The notes under the pieces were generated by a model that saw only the letters and a list, made by a program, of their open reading frames with translations, did not search any database and was not told where the DNA came from. Of a stretch of DNA of 6,206 nt, positions 1 to 5,448 are shown piece after piece. Location: assembly GCA_019308525.1 (NCBI GenBank), contig JAFDIC010000245.1, forward strand, positions 1 to 6,206, read 5' to 3'. This stretch comes from Deltaproteobacteria bacterium. Its GTDB lineage: Bacteria; Desulfobacterota; DSM-4660; Desulfatiglandales; HGW-15. Made by a program: the position numbers and the translations under genes. The first letter of the stretch is position 1, and each line of letters begins with the position of its first letter.

Positions 1-26
1 ATCGATACATCGTGTTCTCAAAACAC

Positions 27-55
27 TTGACATAACCGATTAAAATCAATATGAT
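27..55 (+). promoter_or_regulatory. Near-consensus sigma70 promoter for the hydrolase/acs genes
   Basis: A perfect -35 hexamer TTGACA (27-32) is followed, after exactly 17 bp, by TATGAT (50-55), which matches the -10 consensus at five of six positions. The surrounding DNA is AT-rich, unlike the flanking coding sequence. Transcription would be expected to begin around base 62, almost on top of the ATG at 64. The promoter call is inference from the match and its placement directly before an operon-like gene pair; no transcript data are available. Confidence 0.6.
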
Positions 56-58
56 TTT
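42..58. promoter_or_regulatory. Operator-like inverted repeat over the -10 box
   Basis: The 17-base string AAAATCAATATGATTTT is a perfect 7-bp inverted repeat (AAAATCA / TGATTTT) around a 3-bp centre. It covers the whole -10 element of the promoter. A dimeric repressor bound here would block RNA polymerase. No specific regulator family is recognised from the half-site, and AT-rich palindromes of this size can occur by chance. Confidence 0.3.
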
Positions 59-63
59 TGGCC

Positions 64-609
64 ATGCAACTGCTTGATAGAAAAAACACCGGACTACTCA
101 TTATTGATGCACAGGAAAAACTCATGCCCCTTATGGGCCGGAGGGAGACGGTTACAGACAATATTGGCAAACTCCTCTACCTGTCAAAGCTCTTTGATAT
201 CCCAATTGTTGTTACGGAACAATTTCCCAGGTGGCTAGGTCCCACGATCCCTGAAATCGTTAAGGACCTGCCCTTCTATGAACCGATCAAAAAGATGCAC
301 TTCAACTGTTGTGAAGTAGACCTCTTTAATGAGGAGTTGGAAGCAAAGGGGATAGAAGCCGTTATCCTTACGGGTGTGGAAGCGCATATCTGCCTTTTTC
401 AGACGTGTGTATCTATCCTGGAAAGGGGGCTTGAGGTACAGGTGCCTCATGATGCCGTAGATTCAAGAAGCGAAGAGAACTGGCGCATTGGCCTTGATCT
501 TATGAAAGAAGCAGGAGGCATCATAACCTCCACTGAAACGATTATTTACCAAATTCTTGAAAAGGCCGGCACGAGGGAATTCAAAGAAATGATGAAATTG
601 ATCAGATAG
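64..609 (+). CDS. Isochorismatase-family cysteine hydrolase (ISOC1/ISOC2-like)
   Basis: This is a complete cysteine hydrolase of about 181 residues with the isochorismatase/nicotinamidase fold. Family members hydrolyse amides or enol-ethers through an Asp-Lys-Cys triad. From the ATG at 64, the triad is Asp15 in LLIIDAQ, Lys77 in KKMHF, and Cys110 in GVEAHIC, which also carries the usual cis-peptide glycine-valine-glutamate turn. TEQFPRWLGPTIPE and the C-terminal FKEMMKLIR strongly resemble the eukaryotic ISOC1/ISOC2 branch rather than true isochorismatase (EntB); the substrate is therefore unknown. The ATG at 64 is preferred over the in-frame TTG at 58 because the TTG lies upstream of the predicted transcription start and adds only two residues. 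No Shine-Dalgarno sequence is visible. It ends in TAG, 56 bp before the acetyl-CoA synthetase gene on the same strand, suggesting co-transcription. A role in supplying a carboxylic acid to that ligase is speculation. Confidence 0.9.
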   Translation: MQLLDRKNTGLLIIDAQEKLMPLMGRRETVTDNIGKLLYLSKLFDIPIVVTEQFPRWLGPTIPEIVKDLPFYEPIKKMHFNCCEVDLFNEELEAKGIEAVILTGVEAHICLFQTCVSILERGLEVQVPHDAVDSRSEENWRIGLDLMKEAGGIITSTETIIYQILEKAGTREFKEMMKLIR

Positions 610-665
610 GTGGCTTACCCTGGGATTGTGGAAACCCTAACTTTCAGTTAAAGGCGAGGTGCGTT

Positions 666-2414
666 ATGGACTACGAGCCAATCAAGAAGGGGACCATCGA
701 GGACATGGAAGTAAGGCCAAATCTCACTGACTACCGGAGCGCCAGGGAGAAGCTTGGATGGGAGGATATCAAAAAGGATCTGAACTGGTTTGATAAAGGA
801 TGGGTTAATATCGCCTATGAGGTGCTCGACAAACACCTCGAATCACCCGTAAGAAACAGCGTCGCCCTGTACTGGGAAGGTAAGGATGGGGAAGAGGAGA
901 AATATAGGTTCTGTGATTTGTCGAGGCTCAGCAATCGTTTTGCCAATGCGCTCAGAACCCTTGGCATCGAGAAGGGTGACAGGATCTTTACCTTTATGGA
1001 CCGGATTCCAGAGCAATATATCAGCCTGCTTGGCGCCTTGAAGATCGGGGGGGTTATTGGGCCGCTTTTTTCCGCTTTTGGGCCTGACGCCCTCAAGGAT
1101 CGCCTGGGGGATTGTGAAGCGAGGGTCCTGATCACTTCACCAAGGCTGGTCTCAACCATACACGAAATACTTGATGAGCTTCCTTCCCTTGACACCATAG
1201 TTATTGTCAACAGGCAAAAGGCTGATTACGACCTTAGAGAGAGGGAAGTGAGCTATGAAAGCATCATGAATGAGGCCTCAGAGGCCTTTGAGGTGGAGAA
1301 AAGAGATAAAGAAGACTATGCGATCATACACTACACATCGGGCACGACCGGGAAGCCAAAGGGAGTCGTTCATGTTCATGAGGCCATCGTAGGGCACTAC
1401 GCCACGGCAAAGTATGTACTTGATCTACAACCCGGGGATATCTACTGGTGCACGGCGGACCCGGGGTGGGTTACCGGCACATCGTACGGTATCTTCGGGC
1501 CCTGGTCAAACGGTATAACACAGGTGGTATATGAAGGAGGTTTCAGTGCGACGCGCTGGTACCGCGTAATCGAGAAATACAGGGTGACCGTCTGGTACAC
1601 TGCCCCTACGGCCATTAGGATGCTTATGAAAGCCGGGGAAGGACCGGTGAAAAAACACGACCTGGGCAGCCTCAGGTATATGTGCAGCGTCGGAGAACCC
1701 CTGAATCCAGAGGCCGTTTTGTGGGGCAAGGAGATTATCGGATTGCCGTTTCACGACAACTGGTGGCAAACCGAGACCGGATGTATCCAGATCGCCAACT
1801 ATCCCGTTCTTGACATACGTCCGGGCTCCATGGGACGCCCGTTTATCGGGGTAACGGCCGCGATTCTTGACGATAATTGCGAAAAGGAGTTGCCCCCCGG
1901 AGAGGAAGGGCATCTCGCGTTGAAGGCCGGGTGGCCTTCCATGTTCAGAACTTACTGGAACAAGCATGAACTCTATGAGAGCCGGTTCAAGGGGGACTGG
2001 TATATCACCGGTGATCGAGCTACCATGGACGAGGATGGTTATTTTTGGTTTGTTGGAAGGGCTGATGACGTGATCAATACCGCAGGGCACCTTGTGGGAC
2101 CCTTTGAAGTTGAAAGCGCATTGATTGAACACCCTGCGGTTGCGGAAGCGGGGGTCATCGGCATCCCCGACCCTCTTGCCATGGAAGTGGTAAAGGCCTT
2201 TGTGTCCCTCAAGGATGGGTATGAGCCTTCCGATAAGTTGATGAAAGACATCAAGAGATTTGCAAGAAAAAAGCTCCACGCCTTGGCCTGCCCCAGACAA
2301 ATAGAGTTCGTGCCGGGCCTTCCCAAGACCAAGTCCGGGAAAATCATGAGGAGACTGCTCAAGGCAAGAGAACTGGGGCTGCCGGAGGGTGATACTTCCA
2401 CGCTTGAGGAGTAG
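666..2414 (+). CDS. acsA: AMP-forming acetyl-CoA synthetase (acetate-CoA ligase)
   Basis: This 582-residue cytoplasmic ligase activates acetate (possibly propionate) with ATP to acyl-AMP and then acyl-CoA. Its length matches the AcsA type. The motifs appear in order: A3 P-loop YTSGTTGKPKG (223-233), A5 WWQTETG (366-372), A7 TGD (448-450), the A8 hinge GRADDVIN (464-471) with GHLVGPFEVE, and A10 PKTKSGKIMRR (553-563). Lys559 is the catalytic lysine of the adenylation half-reaction, and in this family is the usual target of reversible acetylation. Val269, Thr270, Val342 and Trp367 align with the acetate-pocket residues known from Salmonella Acs, so a short-chain substrate is likely. The start ATG has a GAGGT ribosome binding site at 656-660, five bases upstream. 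The gene follows the hydrolase closely on the same strand and no terminator is visible between them. It ends in TAG. A 7-G run at 1047-1053 lies inside the gene, but the frame is intact. Confidence 0.95.
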   Translation: MDYEPIKKGTIEDMEVRPNLTDYRSAREKLGWEDIKKDLNWFDKGWVNIAYEVLDKHLESPVRNSVALYWEGKDGEEEKYRFCDLSRLSNRFANALRTLGIEKGDRIFTFMDRIPEQYISLLGALKIGGVIGPLFSAFGPDALKDRLGDCEARVLITSPRLVSTIHEILDELPSLDTIVIVNRQKADYDLREREVSYESIMNEASEAFEVEKRDKEDYAIIHYTSGTTGKPKGVVHVHEAIVGHYATAKYVLDLQPGDIYWCTADPGWVTGTSYGIFGPWSNGITQVVYEGGFSATRWYRVIEKYRVTVWYTAPTAIRMLMKAGEGPVKKHDLGSLRYMCSVGEPLNPEAVLWGKEIIGLPFHDNWWQTETGCIQIANYPVLDIRPGSMGRPFIGVTAAILDDNCEKELPPGEEGHLALKAGWPSMFRTYWNKHELYESRFKGDWYITGDRATMDEDGYFWFVGRADDVINTAGHLVGPFEVESALIEHPAVAEAGVIGIPDPLAMEVVKAFVSLKDGYEPSDKLMKDIKRFARKKLHALACPRQIEFVPGLPKTKSGKIMRRLLKARELGLPEGDTSTLEE

Positions 2415-2515
2415 AGAGAGTCATATGCTGGGACCCGGAGGTTTTCTAAGCTTGAAAGAATGCCGGCACAAGAGCCTGTTCCGGGACATTTGTTTAGCGC
2501 TGACTACTAACCGTG

Positions 2516-2950
2516 ATGAAACCGGAAGTGAAGATCACAGAGAAGATCTCGGTGCCCCTGGGTGAATTGAAGTTCGCGGCATCTCGCAGCAGCGGGCCCG
2601 GCGGGCAGAACGTAAACAAGGTCAGCACACGTGTAACGCTCCTGTTTGATGTGGTCAATTCACAGAGCCTTTCAGGGCATGAAAAAGAGCTGATCATGAA
2701 TCGCCTGCCGACCCGAATCAACAAGCAGGGTGTTCTCAGGGTGGTCTCCCAGAAGCACCGAACCCAGGCTGCAAACCGGAATGCAGCGGTCGAGCGCTTT
2801 GCATCCCTGTTGAGAGAATCTTTACAAGAGGCACAGCCTAGAAGGCAAAGCAGAATTCCGAGAGCCGTCAAGGCGCGGCGCCTTGCCGAAAAGAGGCACA
2901 GGAGCCGCATCAAAGAGCAGCGCTCCAAGCGCGTTTCCCTGGATGACTAG
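2516..2950 (+). CDS. arfB: Peptidyl-tRNA hydrolase ArfB (alternative ribosome rescue)
   Basis: This small basic protein (144 residues from ATG 2516; E. coli YaeJ/ArfB is 140) releases nascent chains from ribosomes stalled on mRNAs lacking a stop codon. The catalytic GGQ (residues 29-31) sits in SSGPGGQNVNKVSTR, the class-I release-factor signature. The protein lacks the codon-recognition domains of RF1/RF2 and instead ends in an Arg/Lys-rich tail (about residues 108-140). In ArfB this tail inserts into the empty mRNA channel. An in-frame TGA at 2501-2503 limits the start to GTG 2513 or ATG 2516; neither has a clear Shine-Dalgarno sequence. It lies about 100 bp after the acs gene on the same strand, so it may be transcribed from the same promoter. 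There is no obvious metabolic link to its neighbours. The stop is TAG. Confidence 0.92.
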   Translation: MKPEVKITEKISVPLGELKFAASRSSGPGGQNVNKVSTRVTLLFDVVNSQSLSGHEKELIMNRLPTRINKQGVLRVVSQKHRTQAANRNAAVERFASLLRESLQEAQPRRQSRIPRAVKARRLAEKRHRSRIKEQRSKRVSLDD

Positions 2951-3091
2951 GTTCAGGACCAACTGTGGAATGGGTTCTCCCATGTTGTGGCTCGAGGCTT
3001 GAGCAAGGATGGTTTCACTGGGCCAGGGAATCGCTGATTCCAAGATTGATTGAGAGGCAAGAACTCCAACGGGGAGATGCTGTTGCAAGTT

Positions 3092-3811
3092 TCATGTGCC
3101 GTTCTTGAAATAGGGGATGACCTGATCACCCAACAACTCTATGGTCTTTCGCGGGTCCGGGCCCAGGGGGCCTCCGATGGAGACCTGGGTGATACCGGAC
3201 TCGACTATTTTCTCAATCCGGGGGATGACTTGCTTTGGGGTGCCCACCACGGCCAAGCGGAGCATGTCATCGGTTACAAGTTTTTCGGCCTCCGTGTACT
3301 TTCCGGCGAGGACCAGTTTCTTTACCTCTTCAAAATCTTTCAGGGACAATCCGACTGAGTTCAGCGCTTCTTCCTCGAGATAGGGCCCGAAATAAGAGAT
3401 TATCTTCTTGATGGTGTCCCTGGCAGACTTGGCGCTCTCTGAAACCGAGAGCCAGGCGCATCCCGCAATGTCAATGTCCTTGGGATTGCGGCCGGATTTT
3501 TCGGCCCCTTTCCTGATCGCCGAAACCATGTATTCGGCTGACTCGGGAGGGGTGATCATGGGCAGGCTTCCGTCTCCGGTCTCGCCTGTCATGGACAGGT
3601 ATTGCTCTCCGAACCCGCAGGCGTAGATGGGGATTTTCTCCCGAAAGGGCCTGAATCGAAGGTAGCATTGCTTTGTCCAGTGGAACTCCTTTCCGTGGTA
3701 GTCCACTACTTCCCCTTTCAGCAGCGCGCTGATGATTTCAAACCTCCGATCACAGACTCCGACAATGGAACACAACCGAGTTGGTCCGCCTTCTCCCGGG
3801 CCGAAAATCAA
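3092..3811 (-). pseudogene. LLM-class F420/flavin oxidoreductase, N-terminal third missing (Mer-like)
   Basis: The 239-residue frame is the C-terminal two-thirds of a luciferase-like TIM-barrel oxidoreductase, a family that usually runs about 330 residues. Recognisable parts are IFGPGEGG at the start (compare the GIGPGD region of methylene-tetrahydromethanopterin reductase, Mer), RRFEIISALLKGEVVDYHGKEF, IPIYACGFGEQYLSMTGETGDG, the insertion-domain helices, VVGTPKQVIPRIEKIVESGI, and the C-terminal SIGGPLGPDPRKT...VIPYF. Roughly the first 100 residues (early barrel strands and part of the cofactor site) are absent. The sequence upstream is tryptophanase coding DNA in another frame, so they are not nearby. 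The only start is a TTG at 3811-3809 that overlaps the tryptophanase TGA (TTGA), with no ribosome binding site. The remaining frame has no stops or frameshifts, which suggests recent truncation. F420 versus FMN use cannot be decided. The stop is TGA. Confidence 0.75.
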
Positions 3812-4278
3812 GCCCGAGCGAACTTGGCCATGAAGTGACGCAAGACCTTGGGTTCCCAGACAATCTTGAGCCCACGTATACCCTCTTTTCTATCAGATAC
3901 CCGCCTCAGGCCATCAATGACGACGTCCATGTGGCGGTTGGTATAGACCCTCCTTGGAATGGCAAGCCGGGTGAGTTCAAGCTCCGGGTACACGGTTTCT
4001 CCAGTCTCTTTGTCTTTCCTGGCAAAGGCCACTCCACCGATCTCTATGGAGCGCACCCCGGCCTCTACATATAGCTCCACGGCCGTAACCTGCCCGGGGA
4101 ATTGAGAACGGGGGATATGGGGCAAGAATGCCTTTGCGTCTACATAGACCGCGTGACCTCCCGGGGGGTTTATGATGGGGATACAGTTATCAGTCAGGCC
4201 CGCAGCCAAATATCGGACTTGGTCGATGCGATAGCGCAGGTAGTGCTCGTCTGCCACCTCTTGAAGCCCGATGGACAA
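3808..4278 (-). CDS. tnaA: Tryptophanase, C-terminal part after the premature TAG
   Basis: This frame is in phase with the N-terminal part. Homology actually resumes at the codon right after the TAG (base 4323), 15 codons before the TTG used here as a nominal start. It contains YLRYRIDQVRYL, the GGHAVYVDAKAFLPHIP block, SIEIGGVAFARKDKETGE, LTRLAIPRRVYTNRHMDVV and the terminal WEPKVLRHFMAKFARA, equivalent to E. coli WEPKVLRHFTAK-type endings. No ribosome binding site precedes the TTG, so independent translation is unlikely. It would be made only by readthrough or if the TAG is a sequencing error. It ends in TGA, overlapping the TTG of the LLM remnant. Confidence 0.7.
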   Translation of the reverse strand: MSIGLQEVADEHYLRYRIDQVRYLAAGLTDNCIPIINPPGGHAVYVDAKAFLPHIPRSQFPGQVTAVELYVEAGVRSIEIGGVAFARKDKETGETVYPELELTRLAIPRRVYTNRHMDVVIDGLRRVSDRKEGIRGLKIVWEPKVLRHFMAKFARA

Positions 4279-4323
4279 TGCCTCCAGATCCCTTCCTGAA
4301 AGACCGCCATAGGTTATGTATCC

Positions 4324-4326
4324 CTA
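4324..4326 (-). other. Premature in-frame amber codon in tnaA
   Basis: The minus-strand reading is CTT TAG GGA TAC ATA ACC TAT GGC GGT, i.e. L-stop-G-Y-I-T-Y-G-G. In E. coli TnaA the matching stretch has Glu at the stop position (QEGFPTYGG), with no gap needed on either side. One G-to-T change in a GAG codon is enough to explain it. Confidence 0.85.
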
Positions 4327-5187
4327 AAGAAGGATAAGCATTTCACAACACTGCTCGTACAAACCCTGATCGTTCAGGCCAATGAAACCACCCATGTTGA
4401 CGAGACCGTCTTTCTTGGCGCTCATAGTGCACCCATCGGCGTAAGACATCATCTCCCGGACAATTTCCTTGATGGGCTTGTCACTATAGCCTTCCTCCCG
4501 CTCTTTTATGAAATAGGCGTTCTCTGCAAAACGAGCCGCGTCAAAGAAGAAAGGGATCCCGTACTGATCGGTCAAATGCCTGACCCTTCTGATATTGGCC
4601 ATGGAAACCGGTTGCCCGCCCCCGGTATTATTGGTGACAGTCATAAGGAAGAAGGAGATGTTGCCCTTTTCCTGTTGAAGAAATCTCTCCAGCTTCCCCG
4701 TATCAACATTGCCCTTGAAGGGGTGGTATTCAGCGGTCTTCAGGGACTCCGGTATCGGGAAGTTCACGGGTACGCCCTTCTTTTGAATGATGTGGGCCGT
4801 GGTGCTGTCAAAGTGGGTGTTGCCTGGGACGAATTGTCCTGGCTTGATGAGGGCGGCGGTCAGGATATTCTCGGCAGGCCTTCCCTGGTGTGTAGGCACC
4901 ACGTATTCGAATCCCATGAGATCCTTTATGGACTCTTTCAAATGGTCAAAGTTTCGCGAACCTGCATAGGATTCGTCTCCCATCATGAGACCAGCCCACT
5001 GCCTGTCACTCATGGCAGAAGTCCCGCTGTCGGTAAGGAGGTCGATATACACGTCGTCAGGCCTCAGCCGGAAGACATTGAAGTGGGCTTCCTGGATGCG
5101 TTTCTCCCTTTCCTGGCGTGGAATAAGCCTGATGGGCTCTATCATCTTTATCTTGAAGGGTTCGGCCTGAACCGGTTCTCGTTCCAC
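4324..5187 (-). CDS. tnaA: Tryptophanase, N-terminal part (287 residues, ends at premature TAG)
   Basis: This is the open frame from the GTG start to the premature stop. It begins MEREPVQAEPFKIKMIEPIR, which aligns with the E. coli TnaA N-terminus, so the GTG is well supported, as is the GGAGGT ribosome binding site six bases upstream. It holds DVYIDLLTDSGTSAMS, the YAGSR loop, THQGRPAEN, the Asp127 region, TVTNNTGGGQPVSMAN, DAARFAENAYFIKEREEGY and the PLP lysine in SAKKDG. The product would lack the whole C-terminal small domain with its substrate-binding arginine and histidine, so on its own it is not expected to be an active lyase. Confidence 0.8.
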   Translation of the reverse strand: MEREPVQAEPFKIKMIEPIRLIPRQEREKRIQEAHFNVFRLRPDDVYIDLLTDSGTSAMSDRQWAGLMMGDESYAGSRNFDHLKESIKDLMGFEYVVPTHQGRPAENILTAALIKPGQFVPGNTHFDSTTAHIIQKKGVPVNFPIPESLKTAEYHPFKGNVDTGKLERFLQQEKGNISFFLMTVTNNTGGGQPVSMANIRRVRHLTDQYGIPFFFDAARFAENAYFIKEREEGYSDKPIKEIVREMMSYADGCTMSAKKDGLVNMGGFIGLNDQGLYEQCCEMLILL

Positions 5188-5193
5188 TCTCCC

Positions 5194-5199
5194 ACCTCC
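5194..5199 (-). promoter_or_regulatory. Consensus ribosome binding site of tnaA
   Basis: Minus-strand GGAGGT lies six bases before the GTG start at 5187-5185. It decides this start in favour of the GTG and shows that the gene was, at least until recently, built for strong translation. It contrasts with the lack of such a site before the LLM remnant. Confidence 0.7.
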
Positions 5200-5217
5200 C
5201 GAGGGAAGACCGTGATT

Positions 5218-5340
5218 TGCAAAAGTTGCTTAGGGGACGGCAACATGGTGGCTGCCTCAGTCCAGAATTCGATGAAACTGGCTAATATTTGTGCATCTGC
5301 ATTCGGTTGTCAACAATTCTTGAACGGTTATGCAAAAGTT
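5218..5340. repeat. Ten-base direct repeat TGCAAAAGTT flanking the tnaA promoter
   Basis: TGCAAAAGTT occurs at 5218-5227 and again at 5331-5340, 113 bp apart, in the same orientation and on either side of the candidate tnaA promoter. A chance 10-mer repeat in 260 bp is uncommon but possible. It could be a pair of regulator sites; no known binding protein is recognised. Confidence 0.3.
5284..5313 (-). promoter_or_regulatory. Candidate sigma70 promoter upstream of tnaA
   Basis: On the minus strand a perfect TTGACA (5313-5308) is followed after 18 bp by AATATT (5289-5284), a 4 of 6 match to the -10 consensus. This would give a leader of about 90 nt before the GTG. The -35 sits in a small palindrome GTTGACAAC (5314-5306). 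No TnaC-like leader peptide (a short frame with the essential tryptophan followed by a proline stop context) is visible in the leader, so E. coli-type tryptophan attenuation is not supported. Confidence 0.35.
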
Positions 5341-5448
5341 CCATGTTTCTTAGGCTTTGTATGAAAATGGATTGATAGCTCAGTCTGAAATTGAACCTCT
5401 GTGGAACCCGGCACTCGCAAGAGTAGTGAACATCATCCGACCCACCCT

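Larger units (their letters stand above)
3808..5187 (-). pseudogene. tnaA: Tryptophanase gene interrupted by one in-frame TAG
   Basis: Read through its internal TAG, this is a 459-codon tryptophanase (E. coli TnaA has 471). The enzyme is a PLP-dependent homotetramer that splits L-tryptophan into indole, pyruvate and ammonia. Three positions that separate it from tyrosine phenol-lyase all have the tryptophanase residue. Asp127 (HFDSTT) corresponds to E. coli Asp137. Ile383 (SIEIGG) replaces the phenol-lyase arginine. His451 (KVLRHF) corresponds to E. coli His463. The PLP lysine is Lys259 in SAKKDG, and the carboxylate-binding arginine lies in RLAIPRR. Codon 288 is TAG, precisely where relatives have the glutamate of EGFxTYGG; the frame continues at once with GYITYGGLSGRDLEAL. 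There is no frameshift and no second stop. Either it is a recent nonsense pseudogene, a sequencing error, or a readthrough site. The C-terminus is of normal length and abuts the truncated LLM gene. Confidence 0.85.

Noticed and set aside
12..26. GTGTT/AACAC stem upstream of the first promoter
   Set aside because: Five base pairs only, and no T-run; expected by chance in AT-rich DNA.
1047..1053. Seven-G run in the acs gene as a phase-variation tract
   Set aside because: The run is short, the frame is intact (Ile-Gly-Gly-Val) and metabolic ligases are not typical phase-variable genes.
1506..2300. 264-codon open frame on the - strand
   Set aside because: It lies entirely antisense to the acetyl-CoA synthetase, whose motifs are unmistakable; the translation shows no family features.
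2424..2564. Small frame starting ATGCTGGGACCC
   Set aside because: About 46 codons, overlapping the arfB start in another frame, weak ribosome binding site and no recognisable features.
4324..4326. Pyrrolysine codon in tryptophanase
   Set aside because: Most neighbouring genes use TAG as their normal stop, no pyl gene is in the window, and tryptophanase is not a known pyrrolysine protein. A nonsense change or sequencing error is simpler, so I kept it only as a check.
5329..5348. Possible sigma54 promoter (TGGAAC...TTGCA) upstream of tnaA
   Set aside because: The GG and GC elements are about 9 bases apart instead of the 12 required for a -24/-12 promoter.
5188..5350. TnaC-type leader peptide
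   Set aside because: Short frames such as the 19-codon MELLHNR... one contain no tryptophan and no suitable ribosome binding site; the tryptophan-containing frame overlaps the tnaA start.
4576..5364. 262-codon open frame on the + strand
   Set aside because: It is antisense to the N-terminal part of tryptophanase, has no recognisable domain, and arises from codon bias of the real gene.
5369..5395. tRNA-like D-arm string GATAGCTCAGTC
   Set aside because: The 12 bases match the 5' part of many tRNAs, but the pairing GAGC, an anticodon arm and a T-arm do not follow on the same strand. At most it is a fragment.
5413..5424. ACTC-GCAA-GAGT hairpin after the MBL gene as a terminator
   Set aside because: Only four base pairs and no T-run on either strand.
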